Of a stretch of 64,000 bases of DNA, positions 32,973-43,278 are shown piece by piece. The notes below the pieces were generated by a model. That model searched no databases, was not told the origin of the DNA, and worked only from the letters and a program-made list of their open reading frames with translations. How positions within the stretch are numbered: position 1 is the stretch's first letter; each line of letters starts with the position of its first letter. The stretch comes from Nocardioides panaciterrulae. Lineage in GTDB: Bacteria; Actinomycetota; Actinomycetes; Propionibacteriales; Nocardioidaceae. Position numbers and translations under genes: made by a program. The stretch is taken from the NCBI RefSeq assembly GCF_013409645.1, contig NZ_JACCBG010000001.1, positions 2,163,501-2,227,500 on the forward strand, read 5' to 3'.

Positions 32973-33640
32973 GTCGGTTCGGTTCCTCCGTCGGGTTCGG
33001 TGCCGGGGCCGGGCTCGGGCGTCGGGTCGGGCGGGGCGGCCGCGGTGCCGGCCACCGCCTCCAGCTCGTCCTCGAGGTCGGCCATGTCGGGGAGGTACGG
33101 CGCGAGCTCGGGCAGGTCGTCGAGCGACCCGACGCCGATCCGCTCCAGGAAGTAGCCGGTGGTCCGGTAGAGGTTGGCGCCGGTCTCGCCGTCCTGGCCG
33201 GCCTCCTCGACCAGCCCGCGGGTCAGCAGCGTGCGCATCACGCCGTCGACGTTCACGCCCCGGACGGCCGAGACCCGGGCCCGGGAGACCGGCTGCTTGT
33301 AGGCGACGACCGCGAGCGTCTCCAGCGCGGCCTGCGTCAGCCGGGCCTGCTGGCCCTCCAGGACGAAGCCCTCGACCACCGGCGCGTACTCCTCCCGCGT
33401 GTAGAACCGCCAGCCGCCCGCGACGTTGCGCAGCTCGAAGCCGCGGCCCTGCTCGGTGTACTCCGCGGCCAGCCCCTCCAGCGCGACGTCCACCTCGCCC
33501 CTCGGGTAGCCGACCGCGCTGGCCAGCGAGACGGCGTCCAGCGGCTGGTCGGCCACCATCAGCACCGCCTCGAGGGCGGGCCGCAGGGGGACGAGCGGCA
33601 CCTCCAGGGCCGCCTCGGTCACCTGCCCGGTCTCGCTCAC
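32969..33640 (-). CDS. scpB: Segregation and condensation protein B
   Basis: 223 residues from GTG 33640, which overlaps the scpA stop. The double winged-helix region reads LRPALEAVLMVADQPLD, TQAALETLAVVAYKQPVSRARV, VRGVNVDGVMRTLLTRGLV and LYRTTGYFLERIGV. A Pro/Glu-rich tail follows. ScpB dimers bind ScpA, which bridges the SMC ATPase heads in chromosome condensation. smc itself is not in the window. Confidence 0.95.
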   Translation of the reverse strand: MSETGQVTEAALEVPLVPLRPALEAVLMVADQPLDAVSLASAVGYPRGEVDVALEGLAAEYTEQGRGFELRNVAGGWRFYTREEYAPVVEGFVLEGQQARLTQAALETLAVVAYKQPVSRARVSAVRGVNVDGVMRTLLTRGLVEEAGQDGETGANLYRTTGYFLERIGVGSLDDLPELAPYLPDMADLEDELEAVAGTAAAPPDPTPEPGPGTEPDGGTEPT

Positions 33641-34506
33641 GTGGTCTCCTCCTGCGGGGGCTGCTCCCCGGCCGTCTCGGCGGGAGCCCCCTCGAACTCG
33701 TCGATCTCGAAGTCGTCGTCCTCGCTGCCGGTCCAGCGCACGGTGAGCTCCCCCAGCGGGGTGACCTGGTCGAAGCCCACCGCCCCCTCGCGGAACAGCT
33801 CGAGCAGCGAGAGGAACCGGGCCACGGTGGTCAGCGTGTCGGGTGAGTCCCGGCACAACGCCCGGAACGTCATCGTGCCCGATCGCCGCAACCGCTCGAC
33901 CACCAGGGCGGCCTGCTCGCGCACGCTGACCGCCGGCGCGTGGATGTGCTGCAGCGAGACCTCCAGCACCGGCTTGGGCGCCAACGCCCGGGCGGCCAGC
34001 GTCGCGAACTGCTCCAGGCCGATCCCGATGAGCACCTCGGGCAGCAGGGTCGCGAACCTCTCCTCGAGGCCGACCGCGCGCGGGTGCCGGCGCGCCTCGA
34101 CGGCCAGCCGCCCGTCGAGCACCGCGGCCACCTGCTTGAACGCCTTGTACTGCATCAGCCGCGCGAACAGCAGGTCCCGCGCCTCCAGCAGCGCGAGGTC
34201 CTCCTCGTCCTCCACGTCGCCCTGGGGCAGCAGCCGGGCGGCCTTGAGGTCCAGCAGCGTGGCGGCGACCAGCAGGAACGACGTGGTCTGCTCGAGGTCC
34301 CACACCGGGCCACCGGCCTTGACGTGCGCGATGAACTCGTCGGTCACCCGGGACAGCGCGACCTCGGTGATGTCGAGCCGGTGCTTGCTGATCAGGTTCA
34401 GCAGCAGGTCGAAGGGGCCCTCGAAGTTGTCGAGACGGACCTCGAACCCGGGCGTGCCGTCCTCCGCGGCGCCGGCTGCCGCGGCCACGTCCGGGGCCGT
34501 CGTCAT
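33637..34506 (-). CDS. scpA: Segregation and condensation protein A
   Basis: 289 residues, the kleisin subunit of SMC-ScpAB. The N-terminal signature is VRLDNFEGPFDLLLNLISKH and LDITEVALSRVTDEFI, with FLLVAATLLDLKAARLLP next. A C-terminal winged helix begins TMTFRALCRDSPDTLTTVARFLSLLELF (residues about 214-241), followed by an acidic tail. Its start lies 30 bases after the end of the gene downstream of parA, across a short stretch of three 12-base repeats. Confidence 0.95.
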   Translation of the reverse strand: MTTAPDVAAAAGAAEDGTPGFEVRLDNFEGPFDLLLNLISKHRLDITEVALSRVTDEFIAHVKAGGPVWDLEQTTSFLLVAATLLDLKAARLLPQGDVEDEEDLALLEARDLLFARLMQYKAFKQVAAVLDGRLAVEARRHPRAVGLEERFATLLPEVLIGIGLEQFATLAARALAPKPVLEVSLQHIHAPAVSVREQAALVVERLRRSGTMTFRALCRDSPDTLTTVARFLSLLELFREGAVGFDQVTPLGELTVRWTGSEDDDFEIDEFEGAPAETAGEQPPQEETT

Positions 34507-34509
34507 CGG

Positions 34510-34549
34510 CGGCTCATTCCGGGCTCATTCCGGGGCTCATTCCGGGGTC
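34510..34549. repeat. Short tandem repeats between scpA and its upstream gene
   Basis: Three tandem copies of GGCTCATTCCG(G), with small length differences, cover the gap before scpA. The last copy contains the TGA stop (minus strand) of the upstream gene. It may be a simple slippage product; no function is evident. Confidence 0.5.
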
Positions 34550-34953
34550 AGCCGCCGCACCAGCGCGCTGTCCTCGCCGTGTGCCTCGTAGTCGGCCAGG
34601 ACCATGGCGACGGCCTCACGCACCAGCCGGCCGCGGTCCACCGCCAGGCCGTGGGTGCGGCGCAGGGACAGCCGGGCGTGCTCGAGGTCGAGCAGCTCGT
34701 CGGAGGTGACGTAGACCGTCATCTTCTCGTCGTGGCGGACCCGGCCGCTCGGCTTGCGCTCGCTGCCCTGCCCGGACTCCCCAGCTTCCCCGGCCTCGCC
34801 AGCGTCCCCGGCCCCACGCGAAGCCGGTCGCCGGCGCTGCGGGCGGTCCGGCACCGCGTGCACCGGCTTCGCGGCAGCGTCTGCCGCCTCCTCCTCGGCC
34901 CGCCGCTCGGAGACGGTCGGGCGGAACAGGTCGTCGGCCGCCGGCAGGCTCAC
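34537..34953 (-). CDS. Hypothetical protein between parA and scpA, ribbon-helix-helix-like C-terminus
   Basis: 138 residues from GTG 34953, overlapping the parA stop; a longer frame runs back over parA but is a shadow. The N-terminus LPAADDLFRPTVSERRAEEE is followed by a disordered basic/Gly/Ala linker. The C-terminal 60 residues, KMTVYVTSDELLDLEHARLSL then VDRGRLVREAVAMVLADYE, look like a strand-helix-helix DNA-binding fold of RHH type. The position beside a chromosomal ParA suggests a partner role comparable to ParB, but this is inference. Confidence 0.72.
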   Translation of the reverse strand: MSLPAADDLFRPTVSERRAEEEAADAAAKPVHAVPDRPQRRRPASRGAGDAGEAGEAGESGQGSERKPSGRVRHDEKMTVYVTSDELLDLEHARLSLRRTHGLAVDRGRLVREAVAMVLADYEAHGEDSALVRRLTPE

Positions 34954-35975
34954 CCGTCGAGGCAACGGGCCAGCACCTCCCTGGCCAGCTGGCGGTAGGC
35001 CTCGGCGCCGGTGGAGCTGGAGGCGTAGGACGTGATCGGCTCGCCGGCCACGGTCGAGTCGGAGAACTTGACGGTACGGCGGATCACCGTGTGGAACACC
35101 TTGTCGCCCCAGGCCTGGACCAACCGCTCCATCACCTCGCGGCCGTGCAGCGTCCGGCCGTCGTACATGGTGCCGAGGACGCCGTCGATCTCGAGCTTCG
35201 GGTTGAGCCGCTCGCGCACCTTGTCGATGGTGGTCTTCAGCAGCGCCACGCCGCGCAGCGCGAAGTACTCGCACTCCAGGGGCACGATCACGCCGTCGGA
35301 CGCGGTCAGCGCGTTGACGGTGAGCAGGCCGAGCGAGGGCTGGCAGTCGATCAGGACCACGTCGTAGTTCTCGATCGCGGGCGCGAGCACGCGCTGGAGC
35401 GTCTGCTCGCGGGCGACCTCGTGCACCAGCTGGACCTCGGCGGCGGAGAGGTCGATGTTGGAGGGCAGCAGGTCCATGCCCGGGACGCCGGTGGGGACGA
35501 TGACGTCCGCGACGTCCACGTCGCGCTCCATCAGCAGGTTGTAGACCGTCAGGTCCATCTCGTGCGGGTTCAGCCCCAGGCCGACGGAGAGCGATCCCTG
35601 CGGGTCGAAGTCGACCAGCAGCACCTTGCGGCCGTACTCCGCCAGCGCCGCACCGAGGTTGATCGTGGTGGTGGTCTTGCCGACGCCGCCCTTCTGGTTG
35701 CACATCGCGACGACCCGCGCGTGCCCGCGCTGGGTCACCGGGCGTGGCTCCGGCAGCTCCGGCATCGGACGACCCGTGGGGCCGAGCACCGGCTCGGCGG
35801 TCGTGGTGGCGGCCGGCGCCGCGGGGCGCTCGAAGGGCAGGGGGTCGGACACGCGATGCTCATCTCGGGGGGACGACAGGTGGGCGGGTCGGGCGGGAGT
35901 CGGGGTGCGAACCAGCGGCGGGATCTCCGAGGCGCTGCTGCCGCGGGTGGAGGAGAAGGTCTCGCCGTCGCTCAT
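34950..35975 (-). CDS. parA: ParA family ATPase (Soj-like)
   Basis: 341 residues from ATG 35975, chosen because AGGAG lies seven bases upstream; the frame can extend to GTG 36047 without a Shine-Dalgarno. A disordered 75-residue N-terminus precedes the deviant Walker A box CNQKGGVGKTTTTINLG, then VLLVDFDPQGSLS, LIDCQPSLGLL and ECEYFALRGVALL. These ATPases position chromosomes or other cargo on the nucleoid. There is no parB in the window; this corresponds to Rv1708, a ParA paralogue next to scpAB. Its stop overlaps the start of the RHH-like gene. Confidence 0.92.
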   Translation of the reverse strand: MSDGETFSSTRGSSASEIPPLVRTPTPARPAHLSSPRDEHRVSDPLPFERPAAPAATTTAEPVLGPTGRPMPELPEPRPVTQRGHARVVAMCNQKGGVGKTTTTINLGAALAEYGRKVLLVDFDPQGSLSVGLGLNPHEMDLTVYNLLMERDVDVADVIVPTGVPGMDLLPSNIDLSAAEVQLVHEVAREQTLQRVLAPAIENYDVVLIDCQPSLGLLTVNALTASDGVIVPLECEYFALRGVALLKTTIDKVRERLNPKLEIDGVLGTMYDGRTLHGREVMERLVQAWGDKVFHTVIRRTVKFSDSTVAGEPITSYASSSTGAEAYRQLAREVLARCLDG

Positions 35976-36173
35976 CTGGCCGCTCCTGTCGAGTACCCGG
36001 TCGACCGACCGGGTGATGGTGTCCCCTACATCCTGCTTTGTCGACACGACGACTTTGTGTCCGACTCGCGGGCGACTCTAGATCCGGGCCCGGAGCGGCA
36101 ACAACCCGGTCCCCCGAAGTGCACCGCGCCCGGGGCGAATCTGTTGATGACGTGTGCAGTCGCCGGGCGGGGA

Positions 36174-36201
36174 GTGCACAGGCGCGGCCGCTCCTGTGCA
36201 C
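36174..36201 (-). terminator. Inverted repeat downstream of the acetyltransferase gene
   Basis: A perfect 9-bp inverted repeat (GTGCACAGG at 36174-36182, CCTGTGCAC at 36193-36201) around a ten-base loop that contains a NotI-like GCGGCCGC. It lies 21 bases after the GNAT stop and upstream of parA. It could be the GNAT terminator or an operator; there is no T tract. Confidence 0.45.
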
Positions 36202-36221
36202 AATCCTGTGGAGGGCCCGGG

Positions 36222-36563
36222 TCAGTCCGCAGTGGTGTCGGCGGTGGTGTCGGCAGCGGTGTCGGTGGCGGCGTGCGCGTCCTCGACCAGGGTGGCGAAC
36301 TCCGGGTGCTTGTCGATCCAGGTCTTGATGAACGGGCACACCGGCCGCACCTTGCGGCCGCCGTCGTCGCGCACGTCCTCGAGCGCGAACCGGGCGAGCG
36401 CCGACCCGACGCCCCGGCCCTCGAAGCGGTCGTCGACCTCGGTGTGGGTGAACACCACGACGCCGTCGGTGAGCCGGTACTCCGCGAACCCGGCGAGCTC
36501 GTCGTCGCACCACCCCTCGTAGCGGTGGTCGGCGGTGTTGTGGACGATCTTGACGTCGGACAT
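36222..36563 (-). CDS. GNAT family N-acetyltransferase (YjdJ/Gcn5-related type)
   Basis: 113 residues. It is the short GNAT type with VHNTADHRYEGWCDDELAGF, VVVFTHTEVDDRFEGRGVGSAL (acetyl-CoA loop RGVGSAL) and VCPFIKTWIDKHPEF. The closest described proteins are the YjdJ/GTLF3B family, some of which bind CoA; the substrate is unknown. The last 20 residues are a repetitive Ala-Asp-Thr tail (AATDTAADTTADTTAD) encoded by an imperfect short repeat, which may be a recent expansion. Confidence 0.87.
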   Translation of the reverse strand: MSDVKIVHNTADHRYEGWCDDELAGFAEYRLTDGVVVFTHTEVDDRFEGRGVGSALARFALEDVRDDGGRKVRPVCPFIKTWIDKHPEFATLVEDAHAATDTAADTTADTTAD

Positions 36564-36591
36564 GCGGTGCAGCCTACGAGACCGGTCCCGA

Positions 36592-36650
36592 GACGGGGGC
36601 CAGGGACGGGGGTCAGGGACGGTGGTCAGAGGCGGGGGTCAGAGGCGGTG
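36592..36650. repeat. Degenerate G-rich tandem repeat between helicase and GNAT genes
   Basis: About four imperfect copies of a 13-14-base unit related to GGGGGTCAGGGAC lie between the GNAT start and the helicase stop. The helicase terminal codons read into the last copy. This is probably a local slippage repeat. Confidence 0.5.
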
Positions 36651-39281
36651 CATCGCGACCGCCGCCAGCACCAGCTCCCCCGCCTCGTCGGAGGCGTCGA
36701 GGTCGGCCACCGCGTCGATCACCCAGTCGCGGTGGCCCTCGGGGTCCTCCAGCGTCTGCCGGACCCGCCACAGCCGCGCCACGGCGTCCTCGTCCACGCC
36801 CACGGGCGCCCCGGTGGCCTCCTCGACGTGCAGCAGCTCCGGACCGCGGGCGTCCGCGCCGGTGCCGAGGGTGTCGTGCTCGGCGTAGTACTCCTCGATC
36901 GCCCGGTCCCACGCCGAGCGGGTCATCACCACCTCGCGGGGCGGGTCGGTGCGGTCGGCGGCCGCCCGCTCCAGCGCCATCAGCCCGTCCAGGTCGTCGC
37001 GCGCGACCAGCTCCACGCGGCGGAACATCGCGTTGCGCACCATCACGCGGAAGGCCCGCGCCTGCTTGGAGATCGGGCGTGGAGGTGGCGGCGGGGCGTG
37101 GTGCCCGATGTAGCCCGTCACCGCGTCCGGACGGACGTGGTCGGGATCGGCGAGCGCCTCCCACTCGTCGAGCAGCGAGGAGTCGGTCTGCCGCACCGTC
37201 TCCCCCAGCCACTCCACCAGGTCCTCCAGCTCCGGCGTGCGGTGCTGCTCGGGCACGGTCTGGCGCAGCGTGCGGTAGGCGTCGGTGAGGTAGCGCAGCA
37301 CCAGGCCCTCGGAGCGCGCGAGCTGGTAGCGCGAGACGAAGTCGGTGAACGACATCCCGCCCTCGTACATCTCCCGGACGATCGACTTGGGGCCCAGCGC
37401 GTCCTCCGGCAGCCAGGGGTGGGTCTGCCGGTACACCTCGTAGGTCGCCGTGAGCAGCTCGGCCAGCGGCTGCGGCCAGGTGATCTCGTCGAGCAGGGCC
37501 ATCCGCTCGTCGTACTCCAGGCCGTCGGCCTTCATCTCGGCGATCGCCTCGCCGCGCGCGGCGTGCTGCTGGGCGAAGAGGATCTGCCGGGGCGCCTCGA
37601 GCACCGCCTCGATCACCGAGACGACGTCGAGCGTGTAGGCCTCGGACCCGCCGGGGTCCTGGGGAGGCTCGAGGACGTCGAGCGCGGCAAGCGCGAAGAG
37701 CGCCAGCGGCTGGTTGAGCGCGAAGTCCTCCGGCAGGTCGACGGTCAGCACGTAGCGCCGGCCGAACTCGTCGCGCTGCTCCAGCCGGGTCAGCACGCCC
37801 GAGCGCACCAGGCTCCGCGCCAGGCGCAGGGCGCGCCGCGCCAGCCGCAGCTGCCGCCGACGGTCCTCGTGGTTGTCGGTCAGCAGCCGGCGCAGCACCG
37901 CGAAGGCGTCCTCCTCGCGGGCGACGACGTTGACGATCATCGCGTTGTCGACCTTCATCCGGCTGACCAGCTGCTCGGGCACGCCGGCCACCAGCTTGTC
38001 GAAGGTCTGCTCGGTCCACACCACCGTGCCCTCCGGCGGCTTCCTCAGCTGGGCCTTCGCGTTCTTGCGGCCCGCGGCCTGCCGCGCCGCGGCCTTGGCC
38101 TTGGCCTTCTCGTTCTCGATGACGTGCTCGGGGGCCTGCACGACCACGTAGCCGGCGGTGTCGAAGCCGGCCCGCCCGGCCCGGCCGGCGATCTGCAGGA
38201 ACTCGCGCGTCCGCAGGATCCGCTGGCGGCTCCCGTCGAACTTCGCCAGCCCGGTGAACAGCACCGTGCGGATCGGCACGTTGATCCCCACGCCGAGGGT
38301 GTCGGTGCCGCAGATGACCGTCAGCAGTCCCGCCTGGGCCAGCTGCTCGACCAGGCGGCGGTAGCGCGGGAGCATCCCGGCGTGGTGCACCCCGATCCCG
38401 CTGCGGAGCAGCTTGGACAGCGTCTTGCCGAAGCCCGCACCGAACCGGAACGCGCCGATCCGCTCGGCGATCGCGTCCCGCTCCTCCCGGCTGAGCCGCG
38501 GCCCGCCGCTGTTGGGCGAGAGCAGCGAGGTGGCGTGCTCGACGGCGGCCGCCTGGGTGAAGTGCACGACGTACGCCGGCGCCTGCTTGGTCGCGACGAT
38601 CTCCTCGAGCGTCTCGGCGAGCGGGGTCATCGCCCACGAGAACGACAGCGGCACCGGGCGTACGGCGTCCGCGACCACCGCGGTCTCCCGGCCGTTGCGC
38701 CGGGTCAGGTCCTCGGCGAGCCCGGTGACGTCGCCGAGGGTGGCGGACATCAGCAGGAACTGCGCCTGCGGCAGCTCCAGCAGCGGGACCTGCCAGGCCC
38801 AGCCGCGGTCCGGCTCGGCGTAGAAGTGGAACTCGTCCATCACCACCAGGCCGACGTCGGCCGTGGCCCCCTCGCGCAGCGCGATGTTGGCGAGCACCTC
38901 GGCGGTGCAGCAGATGATCGGGGCGTCGGTGTTCACCGAGGCGTCCCCGGTGAGCATCCCGACGTTGTCGGCGCCGAAGACCTCGCACAGGGCGAAGAAC
39001 TTCTCGCTGACCAGCGCCTTGATCGGCGCGGTGTAGAAGCTGACCCGGTCCGCCGCCAGGGCCGCGGCGTGCGCCGCCAACGCCACCAGGGACTTCCCGG
39101 AGCCCGTCGGAGTGGCCAGCACCACGTTGGCGCCGCCGAGCAGCTCGATGATCGCCTCGTCCTGGTGCGGGTAGAGCTCCAGGCCCTGGCCGGCGACCCA
39201 CCGCGCGACCGCGTCGTAGACCCGGTCCGGGTCGGCGGTCCGCGGCACCCAGTCCGCCGGCGTCTCGGTGGTCGCGGTCAT
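36639..39281 (-). CDS. Ski2-like DEAD/DEAH-box RNA helicase with DUF3516
   Basis: 880 residues from ATG 39281; the longer frame to 39512 lies over xerD. Motif [28 protein letters not shown]; motif Ia [13 protein letters not shown]; motif II MDEFHFY (DEFH); motif [13 protein letters not shown]; motif [15 protein letters not shown]. The C-terminal 400 residues are the DUF3516 part typical of actinobacterial HelY-like proteins. It probably remodels RNA, perhaps with exonucleases. The start overlaps the xerD stop by four bases. Confidence 0.9.
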   Translation of the reverse strand: MTATTETPADWVPRTADPDRVYDAVARWVAGQGLELYPHQDEAIIELLGGANVVLATPTGSGKSLVALAAHAAALAADRVSFYTAPIKALVSEKFFALCEVFGADNVGMLTGDASVNTDAPIICCTAEVLANIALREGATADVGLVVMDEFHFYAEPDRGWAWQVPLLELPQAQFLLMSATLGDVTGLAEDLTRRNGRETAVVADAVRPVPLSFSWAMTPLAETLEEIVATKQAPAYVVHFTQAAAVEHATSLLSPNSGGPRLSREERDAIAERIGAFRFGAGFGKTLSKLLRSGIGVHHAGMLPRYRRLVEQLAQAGLLTVICGTDTLGVGINVPIRTVLFTGLAKFDGSRQRILRTREFLQIAGRAGRAGFDTAGYVVVQAPEHVIENEKAKAKAAARQAAGRKNAKAQLRKPPEGTVVWTEQTFDKLVAGVPEQLVSRMKVDNAMIVNVVAREEDAFAVLRRLLTDNHEDRRRQLRLARRALRLARSLVRSGVLTRLEQRDEFGRRYVLTVDLPEDFALNQPLALFALAALDVLEPPQDPGGSEAYTLDVVSVIEAVLEAPRQILFAQQHAARGEAIAEMKADGLEYDERMALLDEITWPQPLAELLTATYEVYRQTHPWLPEDALGPKSIVREMYEGGMSFTDFVSRYQLARSEGLVLRYLTDAYRTLRQTVPEQHRTPELEDLVEWLGETVRQTDSSLLDEWEALADPDHVRPDAVTGYIGHHAPPPPPRPISKQARAFRVMVRNAMFRRVELVARDDLDGLMALERAAADRTDPPREVVMTRSAWDRAIEEYYAEHDTLGTGADARGPELLHVEEATGAPVGVDEDAVARLWRVRQTLEDPEGHRDWVIDAVADLDASDEAGELVLAAVAMHRL

Positions 39282-40291
39282 CGGTCCCGGGCCCGGGGGT
39301 GGGCGGTGGCGAAGACCTCGCGGAGGTTGTCGACGGTGACCAGGGTGTAGACCTGCGTGGTCGTCACCGAGGCGTGGCCGAGCAGCTCCTGCACGACGCG
39401 CACGTCGGCGCCGCCGTCGAGCAGGTGGGTGGCGAAGGAGTGGCGCATGGTGTGCGGCGAGACGTCCCGGGTCACGCCGGCCCGCTCGGCGGCCTTGACC
39501 AGCACCGCCCACGCCGACTGGCGCGAGAGGCGGCCGCCACGGGCGTTGAGGAACAACGCCCCCGCGGGCGTCGCCGCCGAGACGAGGTCCGGGCGGCCGC
39601 GGACCAGGTAGCCCTCGACGGCCTCGCGGGCGTAGGAGCCGACCGGGACCAGCCGCTGCTTGCCGCCCTTGCCGCGCAGCAGCACCGTGCCCTCGACCGG
39701 GTCGAGGTCGTCGACGTCGAGGCCGACCGCCTCGGAGATCCGGGCGCCGGTGCCGTAGAGCACCTCGAGCAGCGCCCGGTCGCGCATCGCCAGTGTCGTG
39801 CCGGCCGCGCCGGCGGCCTCCAGGATCGCCTCCACCTCGGAGAGCGGCAACGCCTTCGGAAGCCGCTTCGCCGGCGACGGCGGCTTCACCGCCCCCGCCG
39901 GGTCGACCGTGGCGAGGCCGTCACGGACCGCGAACCTGTGGAAGCCCCGCACCGCCACGACCGTGCGGGCCGCCGAGGTCGCGCTCAGCGGTGGGTGCTC
40001 GGCGTCCCCCTCCCGCAACCGGGCCAGGAACTCGCTCACGATCGGCTCGGAGATCCCGGCGAGGTCCGCGATCCCGCGGCCGGCGAGGTGCTGCTGGTAG
40101 CGCCGCAGGTCCCGGCGGTAGGACGTGAGCGTGTTCGGCGCCAGGCCGCGCTCGACCGAGAGGTGGTCGAGGTAGGTGCGGACCGCCCGCACCAGGCTGC
40201 TCGCGGCAGCCGGTGCGGGCACGTCCGCCTCGGCGGTGGGGCTCCCGGTGGCCGGGGCCGCGCTCTCGGTGGTCGAGCTTGTCGGGGCCAA
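39278..40291 (-). CDS. xerD: Site-specific tyrosine recombinase XerD
   Basis: 337 residues from TTG 40291; in-frame GTG codons at 40222 or 40192 would give a length closer to the usual 300-315. A SAM-like N-terminal domain ([20 protein letters not shown]) precedes the catalytic domain. Active-site residues are Arg in GTGARISEA, Lys in [21 protein letters not shown] (His, Arg), then [13 protein letters not shown] (His and the nucleophile Tyr). It resolves chromosome dimers with XerC. It begins one base after the ald stop, so it is likely translated by coupling. Confidence 0.93.
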   Translation of the reverse strand: MAPTSSTTESAAPATGSPTAEADVPAPAAASSLVRAVRTYLDHLSVERGLAPNTLTSYRRDLRRYQQHLAGRGIADLAGISEPIVSEFLARLREGDAEHPPLSATSAARTVVAVRGFHRFAVRDGLATVDPAGAVKPPSPAKRLPKALPLSEVEAILEAAGAAGTTLAMRDRALLEVLYGTGARISEAVGLDVDDLDPVEGTVLLRGKGGKQRLVPVGSYAREAVEGYLVRGRPDLVSAATPAGALFLNARGGRLSRQSAWAVLVKAAERAGVTRDVSPHTMRHSFATHLLDGGADVRVVQELLGHASVTTTQVYTLVTVDNLREVFATAHPRARDR

Positions 40292-40292
40292 C

Positions 40293-41417
40293 TCAGCCCA
40301 GCACGCTCTCCAGCGTGACCGCGTCGATCCCGACGGCCTCGCCGACGGGCGCGTTGGTGAGCCGGCCGGCGTGGGTGTTCAGGCCGAGCGCGAGGCTGCG
40401 GTCGTCGCGGCTGGCCTGCTCCCAGCCCTTGTTGGCCAGCGCCACGGCGTACGGCAGGGTCGCGTTGGTCAGCGCGTAGGTCGAGGTGTTCGGCACCGCG
40501 CCCGGCATGTTCGCCACGCAGTAGAAGATCGAGTCGTGCACCTGGTACGTCGGGTCCGTGTGCGTGGTCGCGTGGGTGTCCTCGAAGCAGCCGCCCTGGT
40601 CGACCGCGATGTCGACCAGCACCGAGCCGGGCTTCATCTGGGCCACCAGCTCGTTGGTGACCAGCTTGGGTGCCTTGGCGCCGGGGATCAGCACCGCGCC
40701 GATGACCATGTCGGCCTCGCGCACCTGCTGCTCGATCGCGAGCTTGGAGGAGGCCAGCCCGTGCACCCGGTTGCTGTAGCGCCAGAACGACATCCGCAGC
40801 TTGTCCAGGTCGGTGTCGAGCAGGGTCACGTCGGCGCCCATGCCCAGCGCGATGTTCGCGGCGTTCTGCCCCGACACACCGGCGCCGATGATCACGACCT
40901 TGGCGTTGGCGACGCCGCCGACACCGCCCATCAGCACCCCGCGTCCGCCCTGGGCCTTCATCAGCGAGTAGGCGCCCACCTGCGGGGCCAGGCAGCCCGC
41001 GACCTCGGACATCGGGTAGAGCAGCGGCAGCCCGCCCGAGGGCAGCTGCACGGTCTCGTAGGCGATGCCGGTGACCTCGCGCTTCAGCAGCTCCTCGGTC
41101 AGCGGCTTGTCCGCGGCCAGGTGCAGGTAGGTGAACAGCGTCAGGCCCTCCCGCATCCGCGAGTACTCCTCGGCCACCGGCTCCTTGACCTTGAGCACCA
41201 TGTCGATGCCGCCGTCGGTGCCCCAGGCCGCCTCGGCCGTGCGGACGATCGTGGCCCCGGCCCCGGCGTACTCCTCGTCACTGATCGAGGAGCCGACGCC
41301 CGCGCCCTGCTCGATGTGGACCTCGTGGCCGTGGGAGACCAGCTCGTGCACGCCGATCGGCGTGATCGCCACCCGGTACTCGTGGTTCTTGACTTCCTTG
41401 GGGACGCCGACCTTCAC
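40293..41417 (-). CDS. ald: Alanine dehydrogenase
   Basis: 374 residues, full length, from GTG 41417 with GAGGAG eight bases upstream. Signatures are [20 protein letters not shown] at the N-terminus with the substrate-binding Arg, [12 protein letters not shown] with the conserved Lys, LFTYLHLA with the catalytic His, and the NAD motif [20 protein letters not shown]. It interconverts L-alanine and pyruvate plus ammonia. It is followed by xerD. It stands downstream of the cyclase pseudogene with a 67-base gap. Confidence 0.95.
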   Translation of the reverse strand: MKVGVPKEVKNHEYRVAITPIGVHELVSHGHEVHIEQGAGVGSSISDEEYAGAGATIVRTAEAAWGTDGGIDMVLKVKEPVAEEYSRMREGLTLFTYLHLAADKPLTEELLKREVTGIAYETVQLPSGGLPLLYPMSEVAGCLAPQVGAYSLMKAQGGRGVLMGGVGGVANAKVVIIGAGVSGQNAANIALGMGADVTLLDTDLDKLRMSFWRYSNRVHGLASSKLAIEQQVREADMVIGAVLIPGAKAPKLVTNELVAQMKPGSVLVDIAVDQGGCFEDTHATTHTDPTYQVHDSIFYCVANMPGAVPNTSTYALTNATLPYAVALANKGWEQASRDDRSLALGLNTHAGRLTNAPVGEAVGIDAVTLESVLG

Positions 41418-41484
41418 AGTTGTCACTCCTCGCGTGATGCCCGCCACACCCTTGTGGCGACGTGGCGAGACTATCGCCTCCGGG

Positions 41485-43278
41485 TCAGCGGGCCGAAGGG
41501 GTGGGGGCAGGCCTCCCCGCGGCTCGCGGCCGCTCCAGGGCGTCGACCTCGGCCACCGACGGGAGGGCGCGGAGGTCGACGAAGACGGCACGCGCCTCCG
41601 CCAGGAGCGGGTCCGCCTCGCCGGTGCGGTCACGTGCCACCAGCCACCGGCCCAGGTCGAGCCGGGTGCGCGCCAGGAGGTACCGGGCGCCGTACGCCTC
41701 GAGGGCCGCGACGGCCTCCCGGAGATCCGCCTCGGGGTCCTCGCCGCGGGCCGCCGCCACCAGCCCCCGCAGGCGCGGCAGCAGGGCACGGGTCAGTGGC
41801 CGGCCACGGCGGCCGGCCACCGGCTCGGCGAGCTGCAGCAGCCGCGAGGCCGCGTCCACGTTGCCCGCGTGCAGCTGCAGCTCCACCCCCGGCGCCCAGA
41901 TCATCTCGAAGTCCTCCAGCTCGACGGCCTGCAGTGACCGCTGCTCGCGCTCGAGGGCCGCGGCGGCGTCGGCGACCTCGCCCCGCCAGGCCGCACGCAG
42001 GGCCAGCGACACCGCGGCGGTCTGCTGGTCGTAGGGGTCCTCCGAGGGCGGGATGTCGGGCACGTCGACGGGCTCGCCCCGCGCCAGCTGGACCTGGGCC
42101 CGGCTCAACCACAGCGACCCCGAGGAGGCCGTCACCTCGCGGTCCTCGAACCACTCCCCCGTCTCCGCCAGCAACCGGTCCCAGTCGCCGTTGAGCCACC
42201 AGGTGAAGCAGGCGTTGGTCAGCGCGACCTCGGTCGCGTCGCTGTTGCCGAGCTGTCGTGCGACCGAGACCGACTCCTCGGCCCGTTCGGAGGCGCCCGC
42301 GAGGTCCTGCGCATAGGTCTCGGAGGTCAGGTTGATGAGGGAGTCGCTCAGCGGCTCGAGCAGGTGCGCCTCCCGGGCCTTCACCAGGCACCGCTCGGTC
42401 ACCGCCTGGTGGCCGCTGCGGCTGCCGGAGTCCAACAGCATCGTCGAGAGACTGGTCAGCGCCCGGTGCAGCACCGCAGGGTCCTGCAGCTCCTCGGCCA
42501 GGCTCAGTGCCTCCAGGGTGTAGCGCTGCTGGGAGGCGCGGTCGCCCGAGATGCGGGCCGCGGAGGCCATCGTCCTCAGCAGCTCACAGGCCAGCGGGAG
42601 CGCCCGCTCGGGGTCCACCTCCCGCTCGCGCAGCATGGCGTGGCCCTGCCCGGCCAGCTCGCCGGCCTCGCGGGCCCGCCCCAGCCGGAGCGCGAGCCGG
42701 GCGTGGAGGGCGAGTGCCCGCACCAGGTCCTCGACGTCGTCGCGCTCGCGGTAGCCGGCGACGGCCTGGGCCGCGAGCCCCTCCCCCAGGCTGTGCTTGC
42801 CCGCCAGCATCGCGACCCGGGCGGCACGCTCGCGCAGCTGGGTGGCCTCGAGACCGACCGGCTCGAGATCCAGGGCGGCCAGGGTCGAGCGCAGCGCCTC
42901 GTCGGCCGACCCGAGCGTCTCGGACCGGGCGGCGGCCATGACCAGCAGCCCCCGCGCCCGGTCCACCAGCCGTCCCCGGTCGGGGTCGCCGGGACGGCCG
43001 GCCGCCAGGGCGTCGAGCAGGTGCCGGGCCACGATCCCGGCCGGGGCGCCCCCGCCCTCGCCGACCTCGTGCTCGAGGTGATCCGCGGCGGCCAGGTGCC
43101 TGGCCCGCCGGTCCGCGCGGGCCAGGGTGCCGTAGGCGACGTCGCGGACCATGGCCTGCACGAAGCGGTACGCGCCCGGCTCGGCGGCCAGCGGCTCCCC
43201 CTGGACCTCCAGCACACCCTTGCCGACCAGCGCCGCCAGCGCCCCGTCGAGCTCGTAGCTGGAGGTGTCCGCCAACGC
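41485..43278 (-). pseudogene. 3' part of an adenylate-cyclase/AAA+ regulator gene split by ISL3 element
   Basis: 597 codons' worth of C-terminal sequence, cut off from its 5' part by the insertion element. The first residues after the junction are ADTSSYELDGALAALVGKG, continuing the AAA+ lid and then a long TPR-like helical region (AQAVAGYRERDDVEDLVRAL, GDRASQQRYTLEALSLAEEL, and so on) to a stop at 41485. Joining it to 46599-44773 minus one copy of the 8-base duplication restores one frame of 1207 codons. On its own it has no natural start; read-through from the element could give an N-terminally altered product. Confidence 0.9.
43271..43278. repeat. Target-site duplication, left copy
   Basis: GCCAACGC lies directly before the left end of the insertion element and is repeated at 44765-44772 after its right end. 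An 8-base duplication is characteristic of ISL3-family transposition. Confidence 0.95.

Noticed and set aside
35976..36221. parS-type site near parA
   Set aside because: No TGTTTCACGTGAAACA-like sequence; the only palindrome (36174-36201) does not match.
35091..39350. 1419-codon plus-strand open frame
   Set aside because: It runs antisense to parA, GNAT, helicase and part of xerD, has no ribosome-binding site and a composition typical of GC-rich shadow frames.
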